Assembly: GCF_020524905.1 (NCBI RefSeq)
Contig: NZ_JAIVKI010000018.1
Span: 30,904 to 94,903 of the forward strand
Direction of reading: 5' to 3'
Origin: Microbulbifer variabilis
Lineage (GTDB): Bacteria > Pseudomonadota > Gammaproteobacteria > Pseudomonadales > Cellvibrionaceae
Length of the DNA: 64,000 nt
The notes under the pieces: generated by a model
Database searches by the model: none
Seen by the model: the letters and a program-made list of their open reading frames with translations, nothing else
Told to the model about the DNA's origin: nothing
Made by a program: the position numbers and the translations under genes
Part shown: positions 35,224-44,621 of the stretch, piece by piece
Position numbering within the stretch: the stretch's first letter is position 1
Layout of the letters: every line of letters begins with the position of its first letter

Positions 35224-36384
35224 ATGAAGATCTGGAGACTTACACTCTTTATTTTTCTGTTGTTGGCCGGAATTGGCTCCACGTTTTATATTTACAATCA
35301 TCGCTTCACTGAAAAGACCAAGTTTCATAGAATACCTGTTACAGAAGAAACCATTATCTATGAGGATCACCTAAGAGAAAAAGAAACCATCAACATCCTA
35401 ATCTTGGATGGTGGAGGGATACGAGGTCTTATCCCGCTGTATGTGCTGCAATACATCGAACAACGAGTAGGTAAACCCATAAATGAAATGTTTGATGTTT
35501 TTAGCGGAGTTTCTACTGGAGCCATTATAGCTACTGGTATCAACATCCCCAGCAAGCAGCTACAAAAACAATATGGTGACTACGGTTCAAAAGTAGATCT
35601 ACTGATAAAACTCTATAAATCCGAAAGCAAATACTTATTTTCAACTCCCTGGTACCACAAGTTACTGACTGGAGCAGGCTTACTCTCTCCAAAGTTTATG
35701 GGGGACCGTTTACACCAAGTATTGAAATTTCACTACACAGAAAGCCTGAAGTTCACTGACCTGGAAAATTATGTCATTATACCTTCCTTGGATATTTACA
35801 CTGGAAAAATACATCTTTTCAAAAATCGCGGCCGTGAAATTATCGAGCTACCGTCAAACAGTGTCTATCAGCTAGTGATTGCTGCATCCAGCGCAGAAGC
35901 CGTATTTCCTCCCGTAGACTTCATGACATTGAGAGAGGATCTACGGCATCGTTATTTTGCCGATGCAGCAGTATCTGATAACGACCCCACCAGCATGATA
36001 TTGCTCGATATTATTGAGCAGTTTCCAAACAAAAACTACTACATACTCATATTGGGATCTGGCACCTCTCCGTTAAGTAGCGCAAAAGATAGTTATCAAG
36101 ATGTAAAAAACTGGGGGAGATTACAATGGCTTCCAGACATTATCACGGATATACAACGGTCTATGGATACACAGCAGCTCTACGCCCTGAGGATTGCTCA
36201 ATTACTATCTCCCAAAGGTCGGATAGAATTTGACTACTTAAACGTCAAGGTTGCCAACCCAAAAGTGGGAATTTTTGATTACGAATCAATGGATTCATTA
36301 AAAATACATGCCGACAGATTAATAGAAGAGAATAAGGCAGCAGTAGATCAAACCATTAAACACTTGAAGAAGAGTTCAGAATAG
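35224..36384 (+). CDS. membrane-anchored patatin-like phospholipase
   Basis: 386 residues from the ATG at 35224, which starts a membrane anchor (residues 1-24, IWRLTLFIFLLLAGIG). The catalytic features are intact: oxyanion loop DGGGIRGL (63-68), nucleophile Ser97 in GVSTG and the dyad Asp247 in YFADAA. The family hydrolyses acyl esters of phospholipids. It is paralogous to the partial gene at the start of the window; identity is strongest in LILGSGTSPL and QRSMDTQQLYALRIAQ. The anchor suggests activity at the periplasmic face or surface. The long AT-rich upstream region suggests separate control. Confidence 0.9.
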   Translation: MKIWRLTLFIFLLLAGIGSTFYIYNHRFTEKTKFHRIPVTEETIIYEDHLREKETINILILDGGGIRGLIPLYVLQYIEQRVGKPINEMFDVFSGVSTGAIIATGINIPSKQLQKQYGDYGSKVDLLIKLYKSESKYLFSTPWYHKLLTGAGLLSPKFMGDRLHQVLKFHYTESLKFTDLENYVIIPSLDIYTGKIHLFKNRGREIIELPSNSVYQLVIAASSAEAVFPPVDFMTLREDLRHRYFADAAVSDNDPTSMILLDIIEQFPNKNYYILILGSGTSPLSSAKDSYQDVKNWGRLQWLPDIITDIQRSMDTQQLYALRIAQLLSPKGRIEFDYLNVKVANPKVGIFDYESMDSLKIHADRLIEENKAAVDQTIKHLKKSSE

Positions 36385-36473
36385 AATGGATCGGATATCC
36401 TATAATAGCATAACCCTTTAGATCAAGAACTCGAACATTTATAGCTTCTTTCCAATGAAATTATTACAGTCCC

Positions 36474-36698
36474 TTATGAGGAGCAGCAAGATTTTCCATC
36501 CTTTTGAACGGGCGGACACGGGACGGTTCCATAAGAGCAAAATACACAGCAGTCGCCTTTCTTCGGGCTTAATAACTCCCCACAATTCTTACACTGATAG
36601 AACCACTCGCAGGCATCAGTTGGCATTGTTTCACTATGGCTATAACCACATAAAGGGCAAGTAATCCTGGAAGTTAAAATCTGCATTTTCTTTGTCAT
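36474..36698 (-). CDS. small zinc-ribbon protein of the GDCCxFCSYG type
   Basis: 74 residues with nine or more cysteines: two pairs TCPLCG and QCKNCG form a zinc ribbon, and then the characteristic GDCCVFCSYGTVPCPPVQ. This small family of uncharacterised proteins is widespread in proteobacteria and actinobacteria and often lies near metal-resistance genes, though none is beside it here. Probably binds zinc or another thiophilic metal. It faces the patatin gene convergently. Confidence 0.8.
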   Translation of the reverse strand: MTKKMQILTSRITCPLCGYSHSETMPTDACEWFYQCKNCGELLSPKKGDCCVFCSYGTVPCPPVQKDGKSCCSS

Positions 36699-37463
36699 AT
36701 TGGGCCCTTTAAATTTTTAAGACTGGATCGATGAATATTAATTCTAGGCCTCTTAAGCTAAGATATGATGACGACATTTATACAGAGGCCGTAAGGAGTT
36801 GCATTAATTCCTTGGACCTATCGATCAGCACGTCATGACCATATTGCATATAAGTCGATTTTCAGCCAATCCCCTACTAAACCATTTCATAAAATAATCT
36901 TCCAGCCCCTAAGCTCTATGCCATAGTATAGATGTATACGGTAGAACGTGTTTCCCGACCTCCTCCAATAAGTTAGGTTGCCCAAAGGTCTTGCGGGGCT
37001 CACCTACGCAATACCGATAAGCCTAGGCCTAATATTGAAAATATTCACTTCAAAGCCAGGGACCAGTAGAAAATTTTACCTGAAGATATATCACTTTTCA
37101 GTAAAACGGAGCCTGCCTCAATGAATAGGAGATCCTAACCTGCTCTGACCATTCTCCAGTACCATAGCATTAGGATAAAAAGGGGGTGTGAAAGAGAATT
37201 CTTCACTCTCAATAAGCCAAAGAACATCCTGGATTTATGTATTCAAGACGATCTTATTACCGTCTCTTTGCTGGGTCAGTTAGTCTGGGATAGCCAACCG
37301 ATCTACAACCCATCTCCAACCGCCTTACCAAACGAGAAAAAGAAGGTTGCCATCATCTTAGATGTCAAACAGCTTATACTTAGACACCAGCCTTTGAGGC
37401 TACCCAGAAGTGACTTAAATAGCGGTTTTTTGTGCTGACAATGTTAAGAATATAGGGTACCTA
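36699..37463. other. 765-base region with no recognised gene
   Basis: No named family. A frame open from about 37136 to 37440 on the plus strand (about 100 codons, no ATG; includes LLGQLVWDSQPIYNP) has protein-like composition but no start or ribosome site, so it may be a decayed gene. The rest is unstructured AT-rich sequence. Confidence 0.35.
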
Positions 37464-37500
37464 TGCTCAACCGCCTCCCTCATGAGGAAGCGGTTGAGCA
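37464..37500 (-). terminator. terminator hairpin of the LPMO gene
   Basis: TGCTCAACCGC (37464-37474) and GCGGTTGAGCA (37490-37500) are perfect 11-bp arms just past the LPMO stop codon. Further pairs lie inside the loop. The T-run is weak, but the position fits. Confidence 0.6.
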
Positions 37501-37508
37501 TATTTATG

Positions 37509-38966
37509 TTACTGGCAGGAACTCTGCTCCCAGTACTGGGGTGCAGCCGAGGGAGACCACCAGTTAGGCCCAAATGTAGAAATATATACCTGGCCTTCGA
37601 AAGTCACCCGATCACCGACCGCATAGCCTCCATCACCTGCGTAAGGCTGCTGAAACTCGGGGCAAGAAACCGCGGTAGCTTCGTCATCGGTGCTATTGTC
37701 ATTACCATCGTCTGATCCCGTACCAGTATCACTGTCAGAATCATCGCCATCCGTCTGGCATGTGGTTTCGCTCCACAATGATGGCGCAGAACTCGGTGAC
37801 CACCAATTAGGCTCGTGTTTGGATTCGTAGGCAACGCCTTCGAAAATAACTACATCGCCAATAGAGTAGCCTGAATCACCAGCATACGGCTGCACGAAGG
37901 TTGCACAATTAGTGCCTCCAGAACTCCCAGTATTCTCACTATCACCGGTTTCTCCAGAATCATCGTCACCTGTAGTGGCATCATCCTGGTCAGCGCTAAG
38001 TTCGTATCCAATCTCAACATTTCTCAGGCCACTACTGCCTAACAAGTAGATACTATTGATACCGTACAATGGTTCAAAACTACTACTACCATCATAATCG
38101 CCCCCTCGGATGCTGGATTGCTCCTGATTGATTAGCTCAGCTAGATCGTGAGACCAATTTTCGGCAATTCCCTGTTCGCCAGAAGTTATCTCCAGAACAG
38201 TAGAGAAGGAATCGTTTTCCCCGGAGCTATCAAAAACACGGGTATACACCTTATCCCCAACACTTAAGTCTTGAGTGGGATTAATTGTGCCTCCGACACT
38301 CCATTCAGTGTTGGTAACATTATCTCCGTCAAACTCAACGTCGATAACGTTATAGAAGGCATTCACCGTGTCTCCAACATCCCAAACTGCAAGAATTACA
38401 TGGTAGCCCTCACGGTTTGGCACCTGACACTCGTGTGTCATATCTGTTGGAGGTTGTTCATAGTTCCCATCCACCTCGCAGAAGGGATCAAGATCAAACT
38501 GATCACGAGTCAAGGCAGAGTTCGGATTCCAGTTTTCCTTGGTAATATAATATTTCCAATCGCGGGTTACATGGTTTGCAGTAAAGTGCCATTTAAAGGT
38601 TTGCCAACCAGAACTAATATAGTTTTTAACCCAACGATCAGAAGATTGTTCATTCAATTCAGACCAGGAGCTATTTCCAGCACTGGCAATTTGGCCATCC
38701 GCGGGACCACTATCAGGGAAACCTTCGGCACCCTCAACACTTTGCGGCTCCCACTGAACTGCACCGCAGTCAGTATTCATCTCACCAGTATCAAGAGGGT
38801 ATTTGCACAGCGTTCCACGTGCAGAGGCAACACCACCATCAGCTGCTTCTACATAACCATGGCTAAGTGCATTGGAGCTAAGTCCAGCCATCACTATAGC
38901 CATTAGTGCATGATTAAAAATAGGTTGTTTAAATACAGATACTAATTTTGTTTTCCGGTAAATCAT
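37509..38966 (-). CDS. AA10 lytic polysaccharide monooxygenase with two CBM5/12 modules
   Basis: 485 residues. Cleavage of the signal peptide after NALS leaves His36 as the N-terminal histidine (HGYVEAA), the first ligand of the copper histidine brace. The second is His132 in [12 protein letters not shown], and a Phe-Tyr pair (NAFYNVIDV) follows. Residues 36-215 form the AA10 catalytic domain. Residues about 220-330 resemble the second domain of GbpA. Two CBM5/12 chitin-binding modules follow, near 352-408 and 432-485, each with [17 protein letters not shown] and PNWWSPS-type patterns. The linkers between them are Asp/Ser/Gly-rich. Secreted; oxidises chitin chains or binds host surfaces. Confidence 0.92.
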   Translation of the reverse strand: MIYRKTKLVSVFKQPIFNHALMAIVMAGLSSNALSHGYVEAADGGVASARGTLCKYPLDTGEMNTDCGAVQWEPQSVEGAEGFPDSGPADGQIASAGNSSWSELNEQSSDRWVKNYISSGWQTFKWHFTANHVTRDWKYYITKENWNPNSALTRDQFDLDPFCEVDGNYEQPPTDMTHECQVPNREGYHVILAVWDVGDTVNAFYNVIDVEFDGDNVTNTEWSVGGTINPTQDLSVGDKVYTRVFDSSGENDSFSTVLEITSGEQGIAENWSHDLAELINQEQSSIRGGDYDGSSSFEPLYGINSIYLLGSSGLRNVEIGYELSADQDDATTGDDDSGETGDSENTGSSGGTNCATFVQPYAGDSGYSIGDVVIFEGVAYESKHEPNWWSPSSAPSLWSETTCQTDGDDSDSDTGTGSDDGNDNSTDDEATAVSCPEFQQPYAGDGGYAVGDRVTFEGQVYISTFGPNWWSPSAAPQYWEQSSCQ

Positions 38967-39797
38967 ATCTCTGCCTGTTATTCAATATTGTCCAATATCC
39001 GTCCCCTATTAAGCTAGATCCTTAGCCAGTCGAAGCATGTGCATGCCTCAAGAGCAGCGTTTGCGACAAAGCTATGGACCGTCATCAATTAGTACGGTTC
39101 CTATCGTCATTCTAAAAAAAGACAGAAAATTAAATAAAGGAAGCTGGCAATTTATTCTATTTAAAGAATAGCAAGGAGCATTAAAGTGCTAAAAAATCAC
39201 CATACTTGTTACTTTCAACCAAAAATAAAGACTTTAACATTAAGCTATAGCCCGAAATTAGAATTCAAGAAGTAATTAAAATCAGAGATCAAAAACCTGA
39301 AAGAAAACCAAAAGATCTCAACAAAAAATAAATCTCATAAATTCACATTTCTTACACAATCGGAATGTAGTCTTATTTTTCCTTGTGTGTGGACCTACTA
39401 AGTTTACCCCACAGGCACAATAAAGATAGCGCTCTACCATCTGGTTAAAATAACCAAGCATGCCCCTACTATCTAACCAATCCTGACCAGCAATACAAAC
39501 TAAAAGTAGATCTCACCTATCCCCAAGCATAGTAAATTGTCAGAATAGATTCGATAAATAACTATGGATTCCTAAATTTCCATATTGCTATGAGTAGCTC
39601 TAAAATTACTCGAAAAGTAAAATCTCACTCCCAGATAAAAACCGCTATAAAATTCTGTCGAACCTGCTTGGCATCAATCCTCGCCTGTACAAATAAATAA
39701 GCTGCTGCGTAAAAAGCAAACCAACCAATACTGGTCGTCAATAGTGTAATTTGATGATATTGAAAATGGTCACCTTACAATTTTTCGTTATACTGTT
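38967..39797. other. AT-rich 830-base region with no gene
   Basis: Very AT-rich, many stop codons in all frames, no family resemblance. It separates the divergent LPMO and CheD-like genes and carries their promoters. No repeats found by eye. Confidence 0.4.
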
Positions 39798-39814
39798 ATA
39801 GACCAATCGGTCAT
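39798..39814. promoter_or_regulatory. candidate TetR-type operator upstream of the CheD-like gene
   Basis: TAGACCAATCGGTCA lies 35 bp before the start codon. It differs by one base from the palindrome ACCGATCGGT that many TetR-family repressors bind, and the arms GACC/GGTC pair. A TATACT box (39789-39794) lies just before it. No tetR-like gene is in the window, so the partner would have to lie elsewhere. Confidence 0.35.
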
Positions 39815-39848
39815 ATAAATCATAAATTTCCAATAAGGAGGTTGCGTC

Positions 39849-40448
39849 ATGGCAGTTCGACTGGGAGGTGGTTATGCTGCCTATCGTTTCAGACCTGAAT
39901 GTACTTGGGTAACTGGCACCAATGCAGGAACGTTGCGCTCTGATGGATATGGTTCCTGTGTGGGGTTAGTACTCTATAGCGGCGCACCCAGAAAGATTGG
40001 GGTAGTCGCGCACTTTTCAGGCTCTATGCAAGTTCGCCAGGTAAGGGATGATGCACTCGAGATAATGGCAGCGGTCTGCCCTATTGCACCGGGAAGAAAG
40101 TGGCGGGGATGGGTTTTTGGAGGCGTATCTCTTAACGGTAACTCTTCACATCAAACCATGAGCGGAAATGGATCCAGTCTGATACATACTCGAGCCCTGA
40201 TTGATTCGGTACGTGGTGTGCTGGAATTTAATCGAATGTTTGACGTCAATTTTAATATTACTAACATGGAAAGATTTGATTTTACTAACCAGGGAGTATT
40301 TGCTGAGATGACTTTACGTCAAGGCGGCAATTATGTGGGGCACCAGGGTGTTAAGTTAGATCTCGCTACCGGCCTAGTAACCTGGGATGATCTCAATCAT
40401 GGATCTAGTAATTCAAAAGCGAATAAGATGATTAACTCTATGTTTTAA
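39849..40448 (+). CDS. putative Cys-His deamidase of the CheD/CNF fold, stand-alone
   Basis: 199 residues, strong AAGGAGG ribosome site. The pattern matches the CheD/CNF1-type glutamine deamidase fold: the nucleophile context DGYGSCVGLVLY places Cys37, and His55 in GVVAHFSGSM follows 18 residues later (CheD of Thermotoga maritima: Cys27 and His44, 17 apart). Later blocks WVFGGVSLNG and HQGVKLDLATGLVTW also look like CheD. There is no chemotaxis gene nearby. No signal peptide. It could deamidate or demethylate a cellular glutamine, or be an effector. The assignment is by motif and fold only. Confidence 0.5.
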   Translation: MAVRLGGGYAAYRFRPECTWVTGTNAGTLRSDGYGSCVGLVLYSGAPRKIGVVAHFSGSMQVRQVRDDALEIMAAVCPIAPGRKWRGWVFGGVSLNGNSSHQTMSGNGSSLIHTRALIDSVRGVLEFNRMFDVNFNITNMERFDFTNQGVFAEMTLRQGGNYVGHQGVKLDLATGLVTWDDLNHGSSNSKANKMINSMF

Positions 40449-40460
40449 TCACTTGTGTTT

Positions 40461-40494
40461 GACCTGGCGGATATTAGTTTTCTAGCGCCGGGTC
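40461..40494 (+). terminator. terminator of the CheD-like gene
   Basis: GACCTGGCG (40461-40469) pairs with CGCCGGGTC (40486-40494), with one G-T wobble and a T-rich loop, 13 bp after the stop. The T-run after it is weak. Confidence 0.55.
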
Positions 40495-40566
40495 TAACCT
40501 AACCCTTCAGTTAAAAGTTATTAAGGCTAAGGAAAATTTTCCTTCATTCTCAGATTAAATGTACTC

Positions 40567-42060
40567 TCATCCACTCCTCTCCATACTGTGACTCTGGCAA
40601 AACTCTACATAAGACCGAGATGATATCACCAAGTAAAAAGCTCCAGACACGATCATAACCAGCCAAATATTCGAGACAAAATATAGGATCCATAAGTATG
40701 TCAAGAATGGCAAGGTAAAGACAATTAACTTTTGAAGCCCTGCTCCAGAAATATGTAATGTTGCATATATAGACACTAGAATGCTTAAGGACATACATAG
40801 CAAAAGTAATGAAGAAGATTTCAATGTCTGCATTAGCAAGCTCAATAGAACAAAAACTATAAGCCCAAACCAGCGAGTATTAGGCTCAAGTGCTCCCATA
40901 CTGATAGGCGCAGCCATATAACTGACGACATGATATCCGGTTACAATTACCATAAGTGCTGCCCAGCTATCCGCATTAGCAAGAACAATCGCTGCTAATA
41001 CCCAGTTAACTATTATCGATCGCCTGGAAATATTGTGTACCGGATCCAATACGGCTAACCATCGAGGCATTTGTCTTACTTGTGCCATCCCAAATAAAAT
41101 TCTTGATGAAGCTCCAAGATACGTATATCCAGATGCAGATGGGCTGGTGACACTATCTACTAGTAATACAAGCGCCAAAAAATGCAGACCAAGAAGAGTA
41201 GCTAAATCTAAGAGTGGCGATGCAAAATTCAGCCCCTGCCAACCGCCATTCTCAATCAATAGCTCATGTGGCACAGCTTCCATAAAGGCAAATTGTAGCG
41301 ACAGGTAGACTAAAGTGATAATGACTATCGACAGAATAATAGCCAATGGAATATTCCGCCTAGGTTTTTTGATCTCACTGGCGAACGCAACGCTCACTTG
41401 AAATCCATTATATGAATAGATCAGCCCAGCACCAATAATGGCGGAGAATGCACTGTGGAACTCAAACTCCTGATTTGATAAGAGGGAAAAATTGGAACCA
41501 GTTTGATTCCGCGTGAAAACTACAATGAGTAATACCGTAAGCGCAAATAGCGGGGTAAATATCTTCAATACAGTGACCACGTTGTTGATTTTAGTTAACC
41601 AGCGAATTCCATAAAAATTAACAATTAGATAGAGGCCCAAAATGCTCAGAGCAAGTACTTTCCCCCAAATCGTGAGTGTATAGTTTTCTATCAGGAAAGA
41701 GGATCCAATTGCTGATGAAAGGTACTGTGTTGTAGCCTGTGCTTCTGTTGCAACCACCATCAGAATACCAAACCAATTAGCAAAAGCAAAAGGCATGCCA
41801 AAGATACTGTTATACGATAGAGCACTAGCTTGCGCTAGAGCCCCCCGCACTGGATAAATCGTCACGACTCGAGCAAGACAAAGACCTACCATCAAGACCA
41901 GAGTTGCTGTCAGTATCCAAGCTACGAATGCCCAGTTGCCGGCATATCTCGCTGTCAATTGAGCACTGAAAAGCCAACCTGACCCTATCATGCAAGTGGC
42001 ACTGAGCAGTGTTGCGCTAAGCAATGAAACCTTTTTCTTGCCGCGCTTGGTTTGGTGCAT
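40567..42060 (-). CDS. APC-family amino-acid permease
   Basis: 497 residues, about twelve membrane helices. The first helix carries the APC substrate loop in SATCMIGSGWLFSA, and further blocks ANWFGILMVVATEAQATTQYL, GAGLIYSYNGFQVSVAFASE and LDSVTSPSASG (as VDSVTSPSASGYTYLG) are typical of bacterial amino-acid/polyamine permeases. Uptake of an amino acid by proton symport or exchange is expected. Convergent with the CheD-like gene, 118 bp apart. The gene is AT-rich compared with the first 20 kb. Confidence 0.88.
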   Translation of the reverse strand: MHQTKRGKKKVSLLSATLLSATCMIGSGWLFSAQLTARYAGNWAFVAWILTATLVLMVGLCLARVVTIYPVRGALAQASALSYNSIFGMPFAFANWFGILMVVATEAQATTQYLSSAIGSSFLIENYTLTIWGKVLALSILGLYLIVNFYGIRWLTKINNVVTVLKIFTPLFALTVLLIVVFTRNQTGSNFSLLSNQEFEFHSAFSAIIGAGLIYSYNGFQVSVAFASEIKKPRRNIPLAIILSIVIITLVYLSLQFAFMEAVPHELLIENGGWQGLNFASPLLDLATLLGLHFLALVLLVDSVTSPSASGYTYLGASSRILFGMAQVRQMPRWLAVLDPVHNISRRSIIVNWVLAAIVLANADSWAALMVIVTGYHVVSYMAAPISMGALEPNTRWFGLIVFVLLSLLMQTLKSSSLLLLCMSLSILVSIYATLHISGAGLQKLIVFTLPFLTYLWILYFVSNIWLVMIVSGAFYLVISSRSYVEFCQSHSMERSG

Positions 42061-42894
42061 ATTTATGTATATCTATAAAATATAAAAATTAACTGTTTTC
42101 TTTTTTTAATCAAAAATTTTTATACTTTTGACGTTCATATTTTTCCGACTAGAGGCCAATACCCAAAGCTCATCGCAACCTACACGACGGAAGCCTTATA
42201 TCACTTAATCTTCTAGTTTAGATTCCTCTGTGGCTTCTGGTGTCATTCCACAATGAAAAAAGCGCCTAATATACGCTTTAAGTTTTTACAATTAATAAAA
42301 AGAGTTTGACTGCCAGCGAAGCTATAGTAGTGACACAAACATCATCATTATACACCTGAAATTCAAGTATTGCCCATTTGTTCCATCCCTATACAGAGGT
42401 CGTATTTTTTGGCAAACCGTTGCTTTTTCTTTTATGGCCAAAAAAGATTTATATGCTCGCATGCTTAGCGCCACCACTGAAGTACCTACTCAAACGAAGC
42501 TTCACATAACTAGGACCACAGAGTATTGAACTATAAAGGGTATCATTAAGACCTTTGATTTTGTTTGACATCCTCAATGAACAACTCAAACATTTGTAAA
42601 CTTAGACTAAACATCATTTTTAAACTACTTCAATGTTAAGGGCGTATAATATTTTTTTAAACCAACCTACAAACAGATACCTCACCCTAACCTGCAAGCA
42701 AATGATACAGCCATTAGATAATGGTATGTTTAAAGTTTAAAATCATTTCAGCCAAGAAACTTTTTGAAGCAAGCCATAAACTCACTAGTGAATTTATGGC
42801 TTAAACAAAGGGGGGTACTGCAAGCTTATTACTTCAACCCGCTTGAACTTTCAGCCAAATTAAATTTAGTTACTTAGGGCAAAACCTATAAGGC
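42061..42894. other. 834-base region with one inverted repeat, no gene
   Basis: No gene recognised. At 42771-42802 the sequence AAGCCATAAA...TTTATGGCTT makes a ten-base-pair stem with an inner TCA/TGA pairing. It could end transcription of the DUF2167 gene, 92 bp past its stop. The rest is AT-rich with no structure seen. Confidence 0.4.
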
Positions 42895-43785
42895 CTATGA
42901 TTTTTTTCTCGAAAATAGCGCTTTAAACATAGCCACAACCCCAACGGCAAGAAACACCCAGAATTTTTTTAATAATATAATAGCTGCAGCAAATAAACCA
43001 GTTTTAGCAAGTACCTTACCCGTAATTAAAGCACCTATTCCATAAGCTGCTACCTTATCAATTTCTGGATTGAAATCACCATAAGTATGTCCCTGATCAA
43101 ATTCAGCCAAAGCCAACACAGAGGATAGATTATCTTGAATTACAGTCTTTTGATCCATATTGGCAATATAATTCAGAACAAGGACACCTTCTCGGCCAAG
43201 TACCCTAATGTTATAGTTGAGAGTGTTGGTCTCCATATCCCCAAACTTGAGTTCCTTAGCCCAGTGAAGCTTATGCGCATCCGTATCGTAATATGGTTGT
43301 GCGGCCCAACCTACCAGAGCAATGGGCTCATAGCCGTTGCGAACTCGGTCTTTACTAGCCTGAGCAGTATCGGACTGCATCTGCTTTAAGAGGTCATTAT
43401 AGTTAATATCTTTTGCATCTTCGTCTGATACATACCCATCCTCTTCATATTCAATAGTCACAGCCCAGGAATTTTCATCGAATGGTGTCGCATCCGCAGG
43501 GAATATCATACCCAGAACCTTCTGTCCTGGAGGGTTTCCCCATACATCAACGAGAACTTTCTCGGCATCTTTGGGGTTCAAATAATAGAACTCCTCCGAC
43601 ACTTTTAAGGAAGCAGGGGCTTCAGGGAGATTGATAACACCCGTCTGTCGATCTAAAGAGTCCCAAATACTTTTGGCCCATGTCATATATTCCTCTTCCG
43701 ATAACGCCTTTTCTTCATCATTGCTTGCAAAAGCAAATGAACTGAAAGAAAGACATAGCAGTAGAAACAGAGACTTAAGTTTCAT
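42895..43785 (-). CDS. DUF2167 membrane-anchored protein
   Basis: 296 residues. The signal peptide ends near FAFA. The body carries DUF2167 blocks: TGVINLPEAPASLKV, WGNPPGQKVLGMIFPAD, ENSWAVTIEYEEDGYVSDED, IALVGWAAQPYYDTDAHKLHW and NYNIRVLGREGVLVLNYI. A hydrophobic anchor (about 250-290) near the C-terminus with a basic tail keeps it in the membrane. Function of the family is unknown. Single gene with long AT-rich flanks. Confidence 0.85.
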   Translation of the reverse strand: MKLKSLFLLLCLSFSSFAFASNDEEKALSEEEYMTWAKSIWDSLDRQTGVINLPEAPASLKVSEEFYYLNPKDAEKVLVDVWGNPPGQKVLGMIFPADATPFDENSWAVTIEYEEDGYVSDEDAKDINYNDLLKQMQSDTAQASKDRVRNGYEPIALVGWAAQPYYDTDAHKLHWAKELKFGDMETNTLNYNIRVLGREGVLVLNYIANMDQKTVIQDNLSSVLALAEFDQGHTYGDFNPEIDKVAAYGIGALITGKVLAKTGLFAAAIILLKKFWVFLAVGVVAMFKALFSRKKS

Positions 43786-44621
43786 TTAAAATCCAAATAG
43801 AGATAGTTAACATTGAAGAAGCAAGCTTCTATGGCTGATAGTGTCTATAGTAAAGAATCAATGTGCCCTACGGGTACACTGAGAGGTACTATAGTCCTAG
43901 GCCGCAAGAGCTATTATGGATGAATTCTACCAGAGCCTATATTGGAATTCTCTATCCGCAGGTAGTATAAAATGGTACACAAATGGCTTTTATAGCCTTA
44001 TCCAGTGTAAAATTTAACCTAAGGTGACAGTTGGTCGGGGACCCTAGGAAAAACTTTCATGGGGTTACGGCTCTTTGAGAGTTGGAACGCTATATCTTGA
44101 TTAACCTCTTGGCATTTCCTTTACCAGGCATTAGAGAGATGGCAAGGTACTTTTATCAAAATTATCCTGAACTAACTTAACCTCCTAATGAGAAGGAATT
44201 TCTTATTTGCCCAAAGAGATCTTTTATTTTATTAACTAATATATTATTTTAAAATATTTTCGATCTTTATTTGACGATCCAAATTAAATCTTCATTCGAA
44301 AAACATAACTATCAACAATAAATGATTCGACCTCTATAAAAATTACTTGAAAATGACAGGTTATTAAAACTATAAAGCATCTTGACTAGCTTAAAGATCA
44401 ACGATATAAGTGTAGATAACAAAGCATTATCTACAGAAAGAAAACAAACAGATCAAAAAAATACACACAGCCTCGAAACACACTATCATTTCTCCCCTAC
44501 TCTCAATGGTTTTCAGCAAACCAGATCCCGACTTACAAATTAAGAACCGATTGAAGCCTGCTTCACAATTGGCAGGCCTCAATAACTTCAAATTATTTAT
44601 GTAGTAATTATTTAGCTACCA
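43786..44621. other. AT-rich region with a terminator, no gene
   Basis: About 830 bases. At 44554-44580 the stem AGCCTGC/GCAGGC with GA/TC outer pairs follows the stop of the dehalogenase-like gene by 42 bp and probably ends it. The promoter of the DUF2167 gene lies near 43790-43900. No other feature found. Confidence 0.4.
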
